A stretch of DNA of 64,000 bases from Mycolicibacterium brumae (GCF_025215495.1 NZ_CP104302.1:2604001-2668000); one strand, 5' to 3'; numbered from the stretch's first letter, positions 20,074 through 33,596 are shown. A program made the numbers and translations. Notes: generated by a model not told the origin, from the letters alone.

Positions 20074-20477
20074 CGCTGCAGGAACTCGCGATGGTGCGGG
20101 GCCAGCCGAACCAGCTTCTGTTCCTCGATGTCGAAGGCGGCCAGTAGGGTGTCGGCGATGACGGCCGGCCGGGACGCCGGGTCGGCGTGCTGCGAGCGCA
20201 CCTCGTAGCCGATGGTGAAGTCCACCGCGCGCATCCGCTTGATCCACATGGTGACCTTCAGCGGCGAATCCGTCAGGCGCAGTTGGCCCTTGTAGGAGAT
20301 ATTGACGTCGGCGATCAGCAGGCCCGTGGTGGCCACGTCGACGGCGAAGGCCTCCTTGAGGAACACCACCCGCGCCTCTTCCAGGATGGTGACCATGACG
20401 GCGTGATTCACGTGCTGGTACATATCGATGTCCGACCAGCGAACCGGCACCTCGGCGACGAATCCGGTTGGTGTCAT
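20061..20477 (-). CDS. Hotdog-fold acyl-CoA thioesterase (Rv2475c-like)
   Basis: A 138-residue 4HBT-type thioesterase. 'VRWSDIDMYQHVNHAVMVTILEEAR' carries the catalytic Asp (D-x-D-x-x-x-H-V-N) of the YbgC/4-hydroxybenzoyl-CoA branch; the rest is a single hotdog domain. It hydrolyses acyl-CoA of unknown chain length. It lies 19 bp after the gdh stop and overlaps the next gene, forming an apparent gdh-thioesterase-Rv2474c operon. Confidence 0.9.
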   Translation of the reverse strand: MTPTGFVAEVPVRWSDIDMYQHVNHAVMVTILEEARVVFLKEAFAVDVATTGLLIADVNISYKGQLRLTDSPLKVTMWIKRMRAVDFTIGYEVRSQHADPASRPAVIADTLLAAFDIEEQKLVRLAPHHREFLQRWSR

Positions 20478-20496
20478 CGCGAAGGCTTCGTCATAG

Positions 20497-23400
20497 TCAC
20501 TGTCCCTGTCCGGTCCCGGTGGCGGTGGTCATGTTCCTGATCTGGCGCGCGGCCACCGACAGCGTAGCGAGGTCGAACTCACCTGCCGCTGCTATCTCAT
20601 CGAGGGTCCGCTCGGCCCGCTCCAGCCGGGCGCTGTTGATCTTCTTCCACTCGGCGATCTTCTGGTCGCCGTTCTCCTCCGGCTCCCCCACCGACAGCAC
20701 GTCGAAGGTCAGCCCGCGAATCGAGGTGTAGATGTCGTCGCGCAGCGCCAGCCGGGCCAGCGAATGCCAGCGGTCATCGCGCGGCAGCGCCGACACCGCG
20801 GTCAACAGTCGGTCGGTGTCCAGGTGCGCCAGCAGCGCGAAGTACGCGTCAGCGACCTCCGCGGGATCCCGCTCTGCGATGTCGGCGATGTCGATGATGT
20901 CCAGCAGGCTGTACTGGTACAGCCCGATCGCCACGTTGTAGGCCAGCTCGGCCGGCGCCCCGTCCGCGGTGAATTCCTCGGTCTCGCGCGTGACGATGTC
21001 AGCGTCCAGACCGCGCAGGAACTCCGAGAGCCGCGGGGTCAGCGCCGCGACCTTGGCGCCGAACCGGTTGATCTCCGCGCCGACGGCCAGCGGCTGCGGC
21101 CGGTTGTTCACCAGCCATCGGGTGGCCCGGTCGATGAGTCGACGCAGGTCCAGGGTCATCCGGTCGGAGGTGTGCACCGGGATGCGGTTGGCCAGGCTGG
21201 CTTCCCGGATGCCCCGCCAGGTGTCGCCGAAGCCGAAGATGGCGTCGGCGGCGGCGTAGGCGCGCACCGCGTCCACCGAATCGACCCCGGTGTCCTGCGA
21301 GACCCGGAACGCGTAGCTGATGCCCGCGGTGTCGATCACGTCGTTGACCAACATGGTGGTGACGATCTCCCGGCGCAGCTGGTGCTTGCGGATGTCCTCG
21401 CCGAAGCGCTCCCGCAGTTGGGTCGGGAAGTACTCCGGCAGCCGGGTGGCGAACACCTCCTGGTCGGGCAGCTCGGTGGCCAGCACGTCGTCCTTGAGCG
21501 CGAGCTTGACGTGCGCCATCAGGGTGGCCAGCTCCGGGGAGGTCAGGCCCTGATTGTTCTCGAACCGGCGGCGCACCTCCTTGTTGGTCGGCAACGCCTC
21601 CAGTTCGCGGTTCAGGCCCCGATCGGCCTCCAACTCGTCGATCTGGCGGGCGTGCACGTTGAGCAGGCTGGCCGCGCCGGCCCGGCTGGTGCCCATCAGA
21701 TCGTTCTGGGCCATATTGTCGTCCAGCACCAGCCGGCCGACCTCGTCGGTCATCGACTCCAGCAGCGCCGCGCGCTCGTCGGCGGCGACCTTGCCCTGGG
21801 TGACCAGCGAGTCGACCAGGATCTTGATGTTGACCTCGTGGTCCGAGCAGTCCACACCGGCGGAGTTGTCCAGCGCGTCGGTGTTGATCCGACCGCCGGA
21901 GATGTCCACCTCGATGCGCCCGCGGGAGGTGACGCCGAGGTTGCCGCCTTCGCCGACGACCTTGGCGCGCACCTGATTTCCGTTGATGCGCACCGCGTCG
22001 TTGGCGCGATCGCCGACGTCGCTGTCGGATTCGGACTCCGCCTTGATGTAGGTGCCGATGCCGCCGTTCCACAGCAGGTCCACCGGGGCGGTGAGGATCG
22101 CCTTGACCAACTCCGGCGGGGTGAGTTCGGTGACACCGTCGGCGATGCCGAGGGCCTCCGCCACCTCGGGGGTGATCGGGATGGACTTCTGCTGACGGCT
22201 GTACACCCCGCCACCGGAGGAGATCAGCGATTTGTCGTAGTCGTCCCAGGTGGATCGGGGCAGGTGGAACATCCTCGTCCGTTCGGCGAAGGACGTCGCC
22301 GGATCCGGGTTGGGGTCCAAGAAGATGTGCAGGTGGTTGAACGCGGCCACCAGTTTGATGTGCTCGGAGAGCAGCATGCCGTTGCCGAACACGTCACCGG
22401 ACATGTCGCCGATGCCGACGCAGGTGAAGTCCTCAGTCTGGGTGTCCACCCCGATCTCGCGGAAGTGCCGCTTGACGCTCTCCCAAGCGCCCTTGGCGGT
22501 GATGCCCATGCCCTTGTGGTCGTAGCCGACCGACCCGCCGGAGGCGAACGCGTCACCGAGCCAGTGGCCGTACCGGGCCGCGACGTCGTTGGCGATGTCG
22601 GAGAACGTGGCGGTGCCCTTGTCCGCGGCCACCACCAGATAAGCGTCGTCGCCATCGCGGCGAACCACCTGCGGCGGCGCGGTGATCGCGCCGGTGGACC
22701 GGTCCACGTTGTCGGTCAGCTCCAGCAGGCCGGCGATGAACAGCCGATAGCAGGCCACCCCCTCGTCGCGGGTGGCGTCCCGGTCGGTGGCCGGGTCGCC
22801 GGTGGGCGCCGGGGGGTTCTTGACGACGAACCCGCCCTTGGCGCCGACGGGAACGATGACGGCGTTCTTGACCGCCTGGGCCTTCACCAGCCCGAGCACC
22901 TCGGTGCGGAAGTCCTCCCGGCGGTCCGACCAGCGCAGGCCGCCGCGGGCCACCGCGCCGAACCGCAGATGCACGCCCTCTACCCGCGGGGAGTACACGA
23001 AGATCTCGAAACGTGTTCGGGGCAGCGGCAATTCGTCGATCAACTGCGGGTTCAGCTTCATCGCGAGCACACCGGCCGAACGCACCGACCCCTCGCGGGT
23101 GACGTAGTAGTTGGTGCGCAGGGTGGCCTGGATGAGCGAGGCGAACGCACGCAGCACCCGGTCGGTGTCCATGCTGACCAGCGCGTCGATGTCGACGGCG
23201 ACCGCGACGGCGGCGGCCTGAGCCTGCGCGGTCCGCTCGGCGTCGGTCAGCTCCGGGTTGAAGATCGCCTCGAACAGCGCGACCAGGGACCGCACCGTCG
23301 CGGCGTGGTCGTTGAGCACCGCCTCGATGTAGGCCTGGCTGTACGGGAACCCCGCCTGCTTGAGGTATTTGGCATAGGCGCGGATGATCACCACCTGCTG

Positions 23401-25323
23401 CCAGGTCAGGCCCGCGCGCAGCACCAGTTCGTTAAACCCGTCGGCTTCGACCTGTCCCTGCCAGATGGCGGTGACGGTGTCGGCGAACCGGGTGGCCATA
23501 TCGGCCGCGGTGTTCTCAGGCACCGTGAGCCCGCGTTCCTGCGAGACCCGGAACTGGTAGATCCGGACTTCCAGGCCGTCGGGCCGGGTGACGCTGAACG
23601 GCCGCTCGTCGAGCACTTCCACACCCATGCACTGCAGCATCGGCAGCAGGTCGCTCAGGGAGGCCGATCGGCCGCCCAGATACCAGGTGAGCTTCGCCGC
23701 GCCGGACGAGTCCGGATCGCCGAGCACCAGTTTCACCGAGTCGTCGTCGAGGGCCTCGATGATCGCGATGTCCTCGATGGCCTCGGCGGGGGTGACGGCT
23801 TGGCGGTAGGCCTCGGAGAACGCCTCGGCGTAGTGCTCGGCGCTGCCGGCTTCGATGCGGCCTTCGGCCGCCGACCCGAACAGCCGGTCGCCCCAGGTGC
23901 GGGCGGCCGAGGTCAACAGCCCTTCGATCCGCACCTCGTTGTCGGTCGAGACGTCGACGGCGTCGGGGCCGGCGCCCTCGGGCAGCCGGACGGTGAAATG
24001 AACCACCGCCCACGGTGATTCACTGACCCGGGCGGAGTAATCGATCTCGGTGCCGCCGAACTCGCGGACCAGGATGTCCTGTATCGCGAGCCGGACGCCG
24101 GTGGTGTACCGGTCACGCGGCAGGTACACCAGGCAGGACACGAAGTGGCCGAGGCCGTCGGCGCGCGCGAACAGCAGGGTGCGCCGGCTGGATCCCATCT
24201 CGATGACGGTGCGCCCCATCTCGTAGAGCTGACGCGCCGACAGCGCGAACAGCTCCGGGCGCGGGATGGTCTGCAGCACGTCGAGCAGCAGCGCGCTCAG
24301 ATTGTTCGGGTCGGCGTGCGACAGCGCCAGCGCGTCGCGGACGCGCCGGGAGATCAGCGGGATCTCCAGCACGTCGGCGTTGATCGCGGTGACGGTGAAC
24401 AGGCCGACGAACCGGTGCTCGATGAAGTCCTCGCCGGAGCGCTCCCGCACCACCACGATGTAGGGGTAGGCGCCGTAGCGCAGGTAGCTGGGCACGGTGG
24501 CGTGGGCCAGCATCAGCAGGTCGTCATGGGTGCTCAGCTGCGGCAACACCTCGGTGTGCAACCGGACGGTGCCCAGTCGGCTAGCCGCGTCCACCGACGC
24601 GACGCCGTCGCGCACCGGGCAGCGCTGGTAGCCCAGCAGCACGAAGTGCCCGTCGGCCAGCCAGCGCAGCAGCGCGGCGACGTCGGCGCGGTCGTCACCC
24701 GGGAACCGCGACCCGTCATCGAAGGCGATGTCGGCGGACAGGCCCAGCATGGCCTTCTGCATCGCCTCGGTGTCCAGGCCCACCTGGTAGGCGTCGGCCA
24801 GCACGCCCGGGATCTTCTCCCCCGCCTCGGCCAGCGCCTGCCGTGACACCGTCGGGGCCAGTTGGACGTGGATCCAGACCTCGTCGCCGATGGTGGCGGT
24901 CTCCACCGGGTTGAGCTCCAGCAGTTCGCCGTCGGGCCCGCGCCGCACCCGCATGGTCGGGTTCATGGTGGCGGTGTAGGCCACCCCGAGCCGGTGCAGC
25001 AGCACCGTCAGCGAGTCCAGCACCATCGGGCCCGCGTCGGTGATCACCTGCAGCGCAGGCCCATCGCCGCCTTTGCCGCCCTTGCCGCGCTGCACGGCGA
25101 CCACGGTCTGGCCGGTGCGCCGGCGCTGCCCCAGCTTCAACTGGGCGGCCAGCAGGGAGTCCGGCGTCAGGTTCCGATCAGCGCCATTGGACCCGTTGGC
25201 GCCCGCTCCGTCGTCCTGGGAGCCGCGGTAGGTGCGCCGGTAGCTGGCGGCCAGCGTGGCCGCCTCCTCGGGCGTCATATCGGACCAATCGCGGACAGCC
25301 TTCAACTCCGGATTTTCCGTCAT
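20497..25323 (-). CDS. gdh: NAD-dependent glutamate dehydrogenase, 180-kDa class
   Basis: A 1608-residue giant glutamate dehydrogenase that oxidises glutamate to 2-oxoglutarate. It has the long N-terminal ACT-like regulatory half (to about 700), the catalytic core ('[20 protein letters not shown]', '[13 protein letters not shown]') and a helical C-terminal region. In mycobacteria this enzyme is inhibited by the FHA protein GarA under PknG control (established knowledge). Together with the GSIII gene in the window it marks active glutamate/glutamine metabolism. The ATG at 25323 agrees with the family N-terminus ('[21 protein letters not shown]'). Confidence 0.95.
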   Translation of the reverse strand: MTENPELKAVRDWSDMTPEEAATLAASYRRTYRGSQDDGAGANGSNGADRNLTPDSLLAAQLKLGQRRRTGQTVVAVQRGKGGKGGDGPALQVITDAGPMVLDSLTVLLHRLGVAYTATMNPTMRVRRGPDGELLELNPVETATIGDEVWIHVQLAPTVSRQALAEAGEKIPGVLADAYQVGLDTEAMQKAMLGLSADIAFDDGSRFPGDDRADVAALLRWLADGHFVLLGYQRCPVRDGVASVDAASRLGTVRLHTEVLPQLSTHDDLLMLAHATVPSYLRYGAYPYIVVVRERSGEDFIEHRFVGLFTVTAINADVLEIPLISRRVRDALALSHADPNNLSALLLDVLQTIPRPELFALSARQLYEMGRTVIEMGSSRRTLLFARADGLGHFVSCLVYLPRDRYTTGVRLAIQDILVREFGGTEIDYSARVSESPWAVVHFTVRLPEGAGPDAVDVSTDNEVRIEGLLTSAARTWGDRLFGSAAEGRIEAGSAEHYAEAFSEAYRQAVTPAEAIEDIAIIEALDDDSVKLVLGDPDSSGAAKLTWYLGGRSASLSDLLPMLQCMGVEVLDERPFSVTRPDGLEVRIYQFRVSQERGLTVPENTAADMATRFADTVTAIWQGQVEADGFNELVLRAGLTWQQVVIIRAYAKYLKQAGFPYSQAYIEAVLNDHAATVRSLVALFEAIFNPELTDAERTAQAQAAAVAVAVDIDALVSMDTDRVLRAFASLIQATLRTNYYVTREGSVRSAGVLAMKLNPQLIDELPLPRTRFEIFVYSPRVEGVHLRFGAVARGGLRWSDRREDFRTEVLGLVKAQAVKNAVIVPVGAKGGFVVKNPPAPTGDPATDRDATRDEGVACYRLFIAGLLELTDNVDRSTGAITAPPQVVRRDGDDAYLVVAADKGTATFSDIANDVAARYGHWLGDAFASGGSVGYDHKGMGITAKGAWESVKRHFREIGVDTQTEDFTCVGIGDMSGDVFGNGMLLSEHIKLVAAFNHLHIFLDPNPDPATSFAERTRMFHLPRSTWDDYDKSLISSGGGVYSRQQKSIPITPEVAEALGIADGVTELTPPELVKAILTAPVDLLWNGGIGTYIKAESESDSDVGDRANDAVRINGNQVRAKVVGEGGNLGVTSRGRIEVDISGGRINTDALDNSAGVDCSDHEVNIKILVDSLVTQGKVAADERAALLESMTDEVGRLVLDDNMAQNDLMGTSRAGAASLLNVHARQIDELEADRGLNRELEALPTNKEVRRRFENNQGLTSPELATLMAHVKLALKDDVLATELPDQEVFATRLPEYFPTQLRERFGEDIRKHQLRREIVTTMLVNDVIDTAGISYAFRVSQDTGVDSVDAVRAYAAADAIFGFGDTWRGIREASLANRIPVHTSDRMTLDLRRLIDRATRWLVNNRPQPLAVGAEINRFGAKVAALTPRLSEFLRGLDADIVTRETEEFTADGAPAELAYNVAIGLYQYSLLDIIDIADIAERDPAEVADAYFALLAHLDTDRLLTAVSALPRDDRWHSLARLALRDDIYTSIRGLTFDVLSVGEPEENGDQKIAEWKKINSARLERAERTLDEIAAAGEFDLATLSVAARQIRNMTTATGTGQGQ

Positions 25324-25463
25324 GGCACCACCTCTGGCTCACCACGTACCGCCCGCCGTTGGACGGGACCGCGAATGCGGCCCACGAGTACGACAGCAAC
25401 CCTAATAGGGCGGCCTCACGGACCGGATCACCTTCGTGGAAACACGCGTCACGCCAACAACAA

Positions 25464-25505
25464 ATCTCCCCGGCCGGGCCGCCGGAGCGGTCCGACCGGG
25501 GAGAT
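25464..25505 (-). terminator. Hairpin downstream of ettA
   Basis: Arms ATCTCCCCGG (25464-25473) and CCGGGGAGAT (25496-25505) pair perfectly and can be extended by an inner CGG/CCG. It lies 110 bp past the ettA stop, in the 292-bp gap before gdh. The rest of this gap holds repeat copy A and the gdh promoter region; I see no other gene. Confidence 0.5.
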
Positions 25506-25522
25506 CGGTGTTGGTTTCTTGC

Positions 25523-25567
25523 GCCGGGTTCGACGAGCGAGGAACGAGCGAGGAAGAGGCCCGGCGC
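25523..25567 (+). repeat. 45-bp dispersed repeat, copy A (intergenic)
   Basis: The unit begins GCCGGGTTCGACGAGCGAGG and ends GAGGCCCGGCGC. Its ends form an inverted repeat (GCGCCGGG at 25521-25528 with CCCGGCGC at 25560-25567), and the middle contains a direct repeat ACGAGCGAGGA twice. Copies B (19487-19531) and C (45031-45075) differ from it by one base each. Confidence 0.88.
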
Positions 25568-25615
25568 CATCGAGACTGCGCCGGCCGTTTCGGGTTTGCC
25601 GGCTGCAACGGCTGG

Positions 25616-27289
<1,674 letters not shown>

Positions 27290-27369
27290 GCCGCGATGTC
27301 GCCTTTCTTTCGGCAGGGGGTTTCGACCATCCTAGAAGGACCGGTGCGCCCCGCCGCAGGCGCGGCTGC

Positions 27370-27888
27370 TCAGGCGGACAGCGGCTGCCGCTCCGGATCG
27401 GTCTCCTCGCCCGGGTAGCCGTCGTCATACCGGCCGTCGGCCTCGTCTTCCGGGACGTCGTCTTCCGGGGGCTCGCGGTCCGGGTACCCGGCGTGGCTCT
27501 GCGGCCCGGAATAGGGCTGCGGCTCGGCGGGGTTACTGAGCCGCTGCGGGCCGGCGACGCAAAACCGCAGGTTGGGCCCGACGGAGCTGGCGCGCATTTC
27601 CACCACGGTCTTCGGGACGCCCTCGTTGGTGACGTACTCCCGGGTGTGAATGCTGCCGACCGCGATGACCGGGTCGCCTTTTTTCAGGCTGGCCGCCACA
27701 CCGGTGACCAACCGATCCCAGCAGCTGACGTTGACGAACAAGGTGTGGTAGTCCTCCCAGGAGCCGTCCGGAAGCTGCCGTCGCGCATTGCTGGCCAGTC
27801 GGAAGTTGACAACTTCCGACGTCCCGACGGACCTGCGAGTCAGGTCGCTGGCGAGATTGCCGATGACGGTGACGTACGTGTCGAACAT
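27370..27888 (-). CDS. ssb2: Single-stranded DNA-binding protein, second paralogue
   Basis: A 172-residue OB-fold protein beginning 'MFDTYVTVIGNLASDLTRR'. The OB domain fills residues 1-110 ('NFRLASNARR', 'LFVNVSCWDR'); the tail is acidic and Pro-rich but lacks the C-terminal DDDIPF-type tip of the main SSB. That fits the mycobacterial SsbB (Rv2478c), expressed under starvation or stress and proposed to act in recombination. AGGAGG precedes the ATG at 27888; a longer frame to 27966 is unlikely to be used. Confidence 0.9.
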   Translation of the reverse strand: MFDTYVTVIGNLASDLTRRSVGTSEVVNFRLASNARRQLPDGSWEDYHTLFVNVSCWDRLVTGVAASLKKGDPVIAVGSIHTREYVTNEGVPKTVVEMRASSVGPNLRFCVAGPQRLSNPAEPQPYSGPQSHAGYPDREPPEDDVPEDEADGRYDDGYPGEETDPERQPLSA

Positions 27889-28039
27889 GGGGTCCTCCTG
27901 CGGTGGTGGTGTGGACCGCACCGAGACGACGCGGCCTGCCCCCATTGACCCGCGCGGCGCCGACACAAACGCGTCAGAAACCCTCGCCGAAGTCCAATCT
28001 GGGGATGGACCCCGGATGTGTGCACAACTCGCGAGCGGG

Positions 28040-30382
28040 TCAGCCCTCGGCAGACGCGGTCGATTCCAACCGCGCCGCTTCCCGGTCGGCGAACTGCCGC
28101 CGGGCGATCAGATCAATGGTGTCCATGTCCGCCAGCACGCCGCGCAGCTCATCGAGGAACTCATGGCGGCGCTCCCCCAGGTCGGGCGCATCGGTCAGCA
28201 GCCCCTGGTCGGCGGCCACCTGCCGCGCGGTGTCGAACAGCAGCGCCGACACCGATTCGTTGCTGCGGACCCGGTGTTGGGCGGCGTACTGGTTGCCAAG
28301 CCCGAGCGCGGCGGTGATCAGCTCCTTGGGTTCGATCTGCGGCGGCGCGTCGCACAACACGTCGGCGACGATCTCGTAGGCCTCCAGGAACGGTCGCAGC
28401 ATCGGAGCCGACATCAGCGGCTTCTTGTCGTACAGCAATTGCTCGATGCTCGAACCGCCGGCGGCGACCTGCTCCTCCCAGCCCGGCTGCCAGCTCATCT
28501 CCTCGGCGATATTGGCGCGGAAGGCCGCCGAGTCGGCGAAGTAGAACTCGAACTTGAGCAGGTCGCGCAGCCACGCGGTCCGCGACCAGAAGGCGTCCAA
28601 CCGATCGCCGTCGACCCGTGCGGCGTAGCTGAGCGCCAATTCGGCGATCGCGGTTTCCAGGAACGCGTGGATGAGGGTGTTGCGGTAGAACGCGGCCTGC
28701 AACTCGTTCTCCGGAGCGATCCGCCACACCGCTTCCCGGCCGCCGTCGACCCGGGTGATCGGGTGACCGCCGGAGAGCGCGTCCAGGGCCGAGCGCACCC
28801 CGGCCGCGGTGCGCAGTCGCACCGCGCTGTCGGTCAGCGGGGTGTTCTTGCGCTCCAGGTAGTCCAGCGCGTCACGCAGCGTGTGCTGCACCTGCTCCAG
28901 GGTGAGCGCCACCCCGTGGGTCCCCAGCAGCAGGGCCGACACCAGCGCCGAGGCGTTGATCGGCGTCACCCGCAGGATTCGCCACGCCACCTCGAAGGCC
29001 ATCTTCTGCAGCGCAAGGCGTTTTGAGGATTTGTCAGTCGCCAGCTCACCGTGCGGGTCGCCGAGGTAGGCCGCCATCGAAACCGCTTCCGGGAAGCGGA
29101 CGTAGATCTTGCCGAAGTTCCGCTCGCCCTGGGCCTTGATGTAGTTGTACAGCCAGCTCATGCCCTCGGGGGCCTTCTCCCCGCCGCGCGCGTACGCCGC
29201 GTACTCGGCGGTCTCATGCAGCTGGTCGAAACTGATCGACACCGGTTGCAGCAGGATGTCGTCGCTGCGCCCGTCGAGGTAGGCGTCCGCGACATAGGTC
29301 AGCAGTCCGAGCTTGGGCGGCAACATCTTTCCGGTGCGAGACCGGGTGCCCTCGATGGACCAGGACAGGTTGAATCGTTTGGCGACCAGGTAGCCGACGT
29401 ACTCCTTGAGCACGAACTTGTAGGTCGGGTCGGAGCCGACGTTGCGCCGGATGAAAATGAAACCGGACCTGCGCAGCAGCGGCCCCATCGGGCCGAAGGA
29501 CATGTTGATGCCGGCGAACAGGTGCGCGCGCGGCAGCTGGTTCTCCTGCATGGCGACGTTGAGCACAGCGCTGTCGAGGTTGGACCGGTGCGACCAGAGC
29601 ATCACCGCGGGGTGTGTCTCCAGCGCGGTTCGCATGGCGTCGATCTGCTCGTAGTCGTAGTCCAGGTTCGGGTCGAACCCGCGGCTGTAGACGAACTTGG
29701 AGAACGCGGGGATGAGGTCCACCGAGAACCGGCTCCAGCCGGTGGACAGCTCGTCGAGGATGGCCCCGGCGGCGTCCAGGGTGGCGCCCGGAACCTTGTT
29801 CAATCCCTCTCGAAACCTGTTGGAGGACAGCAGTTCCGGCTTGATCAACCGCGGCGATTTGTACTCCGGGCCGAGCAGCCGGTACTCGATGCGCTCGACG
29901 GCGAGGTCCGCGCGGCGCAGCACGAACCGGGCGAAGTCGCGCGCCGAGCCGCCGACGGTGGTCTCCTCCCACTGCTGACGCAGATCGTCGACGGTGGCCG
30001 GCTCGCCGGCCAGCACCCGCGCGCGGGACGGATCGCGGCGCAGGATCCGGCTCTGCAGCATCTCCGGCGGGCGATAGGTGTCTCGGCCGGAGAGCAGGCC
30101 CACGATCTTGACCCGGGTGGGCAGGCCGGCCGCAGCCCAGAACACCCGGACCGGAACCACCGCGCGGGACCCGTCGGCGTCCAGCTCGCTGACGAGTTCG
30201 TCGACGATCTCCGGGGGCGGTTCGTCGCGCGGCAGCCGCAGCACCTCGATGTCGGCGTTCGGACGGGCGCGGCGCTGCTCGGCGATCCACTGGTTCACCA
30301 GGTCTCGCTCGGCGTCCGAGGAAACCGCGGCCAGCACCAGGGCGGAACCCTCGAGTTCGACCGAACCGGCGTCGTCGCTCAC
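28040..30382 (-). CDS. plsB2: Glycerol-3-phosphate 1-O-acyltransferase
   Basis: A 780-residue membrane-associated acyltransferase that makes lysophosphatidic acid. The family motifs are present: '[10 protein letters not shown]' (HxxxxD, about residue 276), '[14 protein letters not shown]', '[12 protein letters not shown]' and the 'LLQPVSISF' block. Length fits PlsB2 (Rv2482c). The GTG start at 30382 overlaps the plsC stop by 4 nt (GTGA), indicating translational coupling in the order Rv2484c-like, plsC, plsB2. Confidence 0.94.
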   Translation of the reverse strand: MSDDAGSVELEGSALVLAAVSSDAERDLVNQWIAEQRRARPNADIEVLRLPRDEPPPEIVDELVSELDADGSRAVVPVRVFWAAAGLPTRVKIVGLLSGRDTYRPPEMLQSRILRRDPSRARVLAGEPATVDDLRQQWEETTVGGSARDFARFVLRRADLAVERIEYRLLGPEYKSPRLIKPELLSSNRFREGLNKVPGATLDAAGAILDELSTGWSRFSVDLIPAFSKFVYSRGFDPNLDYDYEQIDAMRTALETHPAVMLWSHRSNLDSAVLNVAMQENQLPRAHLFAGINMSFGPMGPLLRRSGFIFIRRNVGSDPTYKFVLKEYVGYLVAKRFNLSWSIEGTRSRTGKMLPPKLGLLTYVADAYLDGRSDDILLQPVSISFDQLHETAEYAAYARGGEKAPEGMSWLYNYIKAQGERNFGKIYVRFPEAVSMAAYLGDPHGELATDKSSKRLALQKMAFEVAWRILRVTPINASALVSALLLGTHGVALTLEQVQHTLRDALDYLERKNTPLTDSAVRLRTAAGVRSALDALSGGHPITRVDGGREAVWRIAPENELQAAFYRNTLIHAFLETAIAELALSYAARVDGDRLDAFWSRTAWLRDLLKFEFYFADSAAFRANIAEEMSWQPGWEEQVAAGGSSIEQLLYDKKPLMSAPMLRPFLEAYEIVADVLCDAPPQIEPKELITAALGLGNQYAAQHRVRSNESVSALLFDTARQVAADQGLLTDAPDLGERRHEFLDELRGVLADMDTIDLIARRQFADREAARLESTASAEG

Positions 30383-32094
30383 TCCTGGTCACCGCCGTCA
30401 ACGGGCTTCGGCGCGACCTTCTTCGCCGGCGCTTTTTTGGCGGGCGCGGCCTTCTTCGCGGGCGCCTTCTTCGCAGCGGCTTTCTTCACCGGCGCGGCGC
30501 CCTCGGCCGCCTTCTTGGCCGGAGCCTTCTTTGCGGGCGCTTTCTTGGCGGGCGCCTTCTTGGCCGGGGCTTTCTTGGCCGGGGCCTTCTTCACGGGCGC
30601 CTTATCGGCCGGAGCCTCCAAATACGGCGCGATATCGGGCAATTCGCCGTCCGGCCAGTCGGCGAGAGTGTCCACATACAGTCGGCGGATGCCGGCGATG
30701 TGGTCCGCCAGGTCGTCGTGGCTCCAGTCGTCGACCGACACCGGCGGAAACACCGCGACGTCGACCTTGCCGGGGTTCATCGTCGAGGAATCCCGCTCGG
30801 CGATGGCGTCGGCGTTGCGCAACACCACCGGGACGATCGGCACGCCCGCGGCCATCGCCAGCCGGAATGGGCCCTTCTTGAACGCGCCCACCGTGGTGGT
30901 GTCGTGTCGGGTGCCTTCCGGCGCCATCACCACCGACAGTCCCTTGCTGACCAGGTCCTCGACCTCGTGCAACTTCTCCACCGCCGACGAGGTGTCCTCG
31001 CGGTCGATGAACACACCGTCGAGCAGCTTCCCGATCGGACCCAACACCGGATCCTCGGAGAGTTCCTTCTTGCCGACGCCGGTGACGTTCTCACCGACCA
31101 GCGAAGCGGTGATGATCGGGTCGAAGTTGTTGCGGTGGTTGAAGATAAAGATCGCCGGGCGCTCTTTGGTCAGGTTCTCCTCGCCCTGCACGTTCAGCGA
31201 CACCCCGTTGGTGGTGAGCCACAAACTGAAGAAGTTGCGGGTGAAGAAGTTGACTCCGCGCCGGCGATTGCGGGTCAGCAGTCCCCACCCGATGGCCCCC
31301 GCGGCGGTCGGGACGATGGTCGACAGGCCGGCCAGGTTGCGCACCACGCCGGTGACACCGGTGCCGCTGCGGCTGCTGAACTTCAGGATCGGCCAACCGC
31401 GCTGGCGCGCGACCGCCTCCATCTTGGATTCCGGGTTGGTCGGCCGCGGGTTGCCCACCAGGTACATCAGCGCGACATCCTCGTCACCGTCGGCGTAGAA
31501 GTAGCTGTCCTTCAGGTCGATGTCGTGCTCGGCGGCGAACTTCTGCACGGCGTTGGCCTTGCCCGGGCCCCACAGGATCGGCTTGATGACGTCTCCGGTG
31601 AGCAGCCCGTCGTCGTCGACCTCGAACACGTTGGTCAAGGTGTTGGGGATGCTGAGGTACCGCGCGACCGGCTCCACCTGAACGGTCAGCGCCGACGAGC
31701 TCAGGCATACAGTGTGGCCGCGATCCAGGTGCGCCCGGACCAGTTCGCGCATCTCCGGGTAGACCCGCGATCGCACCCGCTGGTTGAACAGCCGCTCCCC
31801 GATCTCGTCGAGGTCCAACAGTGAGCGGCCCCGCATCACCTGGGTGGCCTTGCGGATCAGGCCCTCGAACTCCAATCGGCCCAGTTTGTGGCTGATGCCG
31901 CCCTCGATCATGCCGAGCAGATCGCTGATGCCCATCTGCCGCTCCATGAACTGCTGCTGGGCCAAGATGATGCCGGTGAACCCGGCGACCAGTGTCCCGT
32001 CGAGGTCGAAGAACGCGCCGATGTGCGGTCCCGGCGGGCTGGCCTTGATCTCCGCGACGGATCCGGGCAGACGCATCTCCTGCGACTTCGTCAT
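30379..32094 (-). CDS. plsC: Bifunctional HAD hydrolase/1-acylglycerol-3-phosphate acyltransferase with Lys/Ala tail
   Basis: A 571-residue fusion. An N-terminal HAD phosphatase (residues ~20-240; '[11 protein letters not shown]', '[11 protein letters not shown]') resembles SerB-like IB hydrolases; a PlsC domain follows (~270-460) with 'FNHRNNFDP' (HxxxxD) and '[11 protein letters not shown]'. It may make phosphatidic acid and dephosphorylate a phospholipid or precursor. The last ~75 residues are about ten KKAPA-type units, a histone H1-like basic tail like those of HupB; it may bind anionic lipid or nucleic acid. The start at 32094 follows family length (Rv2483c). Confidence 0.92.
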   Translation of the reverse strand: MTKSQEMRLPGSVAEIKASPPGPHIGAFFDLDGTLVAGFTGIILAQQQFMERQMGISDLLGMIEGGISHKLGRLEFEGLIRKATQVMRGRSLLDLDEIGERLFNQRVRSRVYPEMRELVRAHLDRGHTVCLSSSALTVQVEPVARYLSIPNTLTNVFEVDDDGLLTGDVIKPILWGPGKANAVQKFAAEHDIDLKDSYFYADGDEDVALMYLVGNPRPTNPESKMEAVARQRGWPILKFSSRSGTGVTGVVRNLAGLSTIVPTAAGAIGWGLLTRNRRRGVNFFTRNFFSLWLTTNGVSLNVQGEENLTKERPAIFIFNHRNNFDPIITASLVGENVTGVGKKELSEDPVLGPIGKLLDGVFIDREDTSSAVEKLHEVEDLVSKGLSVVMAPEGTRHDTTTVGAFKKGPFRLAMAAGVPIVPVVLRNADAIAERDSSTMNPGKVDVAVFPPVSVDDWSHDDLADHIAGIRRLYVDTLADWPDGELPDIAPYLEAPADKAPVKKAPAKKAPAKKAPAKKAPAKKAPAKKAAEGAAPVKKAAAKKAPAKKAAPAKKAPAKKVAPKPVDGGDQE

Positions 32095-33596
32095 CAATTC
32101 ACCTCTCCGGTGACGGTGGGTTGGGACGGGTCCGCGTCCTGCGGCGTGGCGGGTTCGGCGACGCCCTCGTCGAAGGACGCCGGGCGCGATCTCGGCGCCG
32201 GATCGCCGGCCAACGCCAGGACTTCGTCGAAGCCGACGCGCAGGCATTCGGCGAACAGCGCCGGGTCGGTGATCGACGCTCGGTCGTAACGGGTGGTGAT
32301 GCTGGCGTAGCCGCCGCGGGTGACCAGCACGGCCATCATCGCGACCCCCGGCAGCGGGCCAACGCCGTACTGCCGCAACACCTTCACCCCGGCGATGTAG
32401 GTGTCGCCGGGGAACACCGGGACGTTGCTGGCCTGGACGTCGGATACGATCACCGATCCGGTCATGGCCTCCAGCACCGGATCAGGCAGCAAAGACACCA
32501 CCGGGGCGACAGCGCCGACGACGTCGAGCGCCACCTCCTCGCGGCGTTTGACCATCTGGTTGCGGATCCGGCCGATCCGCCGAGCCGGATCCGCGGTGCC
32601 GATCGGCGCGGCCAGGTTGATCCCGGCGAACCGGTTGCCGCCGGCCGGGTCATCGTCGGCGCGGACGTTCACCGGAACGGCCATCGGCAGCGTGGCCACC
32701 GGCAGTCCCATCGATTCGTGGTAGAGCCGCAGCGCCCCGCACAGGCCGGCCAGGTAGGCGTCGTTGATCGATCCGCCGCCGGCCTTGGCGGCACGGTGCA
32801 GGTCGCTGAACTTGATGTCGATGGCCTCGGTGCGGGTGGACAGGCTGCGCCGGGCCAGCAGTGGCGAGTGCGACGCGGCCGGGCGCATCACCCGCGCGCT
32901 GGAGGCCAGGTAGTTGGCGACCCCGGCGACCGTGCCGACCGGGTTGCTCAGCGAACGGCCGACGGCCTCCACCGCGCCGCCGACCAGACCGAAGATTCCG
33001 CCGGCGACCGTCACCGGCAACCGCCGCACGCCCTCGCGCATCAGGTCGTTTCCGGACAGATCCTGCGGAATGGGCATCGGCGGAACGGATCTGGGCGCGG
33101 GTTCGGGCTCCAGGTCATAGATGCTGGCGAACATCTCGACGCCACCGACGCCGTCGACGATGGCGTGGCTCAGGTGCACGATCTGCGCGGCGCGTCCGCC
33201 CTCCAGACCTTCGACCAGGGTGGCGCTCCACAACGGCCGGGAGATGTCCAGCGGCGATTGCAGCGCCACCTCGGCGATGTCGAACACGTCGCGCAGGGTT
33301 CCGGGCAGCGGCGCGCGCAGGCGCCGGACGTGGAAGTCGAGGTTGAAATCGGGGTCGACCACCCAGCGCGGCGCGGCGGTGGGCAGCGTGGGCACCACGA
33401 CCTTCTGCCGCAACCGCCTGATCCGTCGGGAGGCGTTCTCGTAGGTGGCGCGGTAGCGCTGCCAATCCGGCGCGCGGTCGAAGATCTCCACCACCATGAC
33501 GCCCGAGCGGGTCCGTGGGCTGGCCTCACCGCGGTGCAGCAACTGGTCGACAGCACCCAGTTCGTCGGACGCCCCGGCCGCAGCCGACTCACTCAC
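32094..33596 (-). CDS. Wax ester synthase/diacylglycerol acyltransferase (Rv2484c-like)
   Basis: A 500-residue WS/DGAT that would esterify diacylglycerol or alcohols with acyl-CoA for storage lipids. The N-terminal 'LGAVDQLLHRGE' and the active-site region 'HLSHAIVDGVGG' (about residue 129) are visible; the usual HHxxxDG motif is reduced to S-H-x-x-x-D-G, keeping the catalytic second His. The C-terminal 'SDVQASNVPVFPGD' block is typical of the DUF1298 half. The GTG at 33596 is preceded by AGGGGAG; the stop overlaps the plsC ATG (ATGA), so it heads the operon with plsC and plsB2. Confidence 0.88.
   Translation of the reverse strand: MSESAAAGASDELGAVDQLLHRGEASPRTRSGVMVVEIFDRAPDWQRYRATYENASRRIRRLRQKVVVPTLPTAAPRWVVDPDFNLDFHVRRLRAPLPGTLRDVFDIAEVALQSPLDISRPLWSATLVEGLEGGRAAQIVHLSHAIVDGVGGVEMFASIYDLEPEPAPRSVPPMPIPQDLSGNDLMREGVRRLPVTVAGGIFGLVGGAVEAVGRSLSNPVGTVAGVANYLASSARVMRPAASHSPLLARRSLSTRTEAIDIKFSDLHRAAKAGGGSINDAYLAGLCGALRLYHESMGLPVATLPMAVPVNVRADDDPAGGNRFAGINLAAPIGTADPARRIGRIRNQMVKRREEVALDVVGAVAPVVSLLPDPVLEAMTGSVIVSDVQASNVPVFPGDTYIAGVKVLRQYGVGPLPGVAMMAVLVTRGGYASITTRYDRASITDPALFAECLRVGFDEVLALAGDPAPRSRPASFDEGVAEPATPQDADPSQPTVTGEVN

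Noticed and set aside
20764..24018. 1084-codon plus-strand open frame opposite gdh
   Set aside because: It is the GC-rich mirror of gdh, with low-complexity His/Arg/Gln composition and no domain; gdh explains the openness.
30414..30606. Tandem DNA repeats taken as a possible VNTR or CRISPR-like array
   Set aside because: The period is the codon repeat for the KKAPA tail of plsC; there are no spacers.
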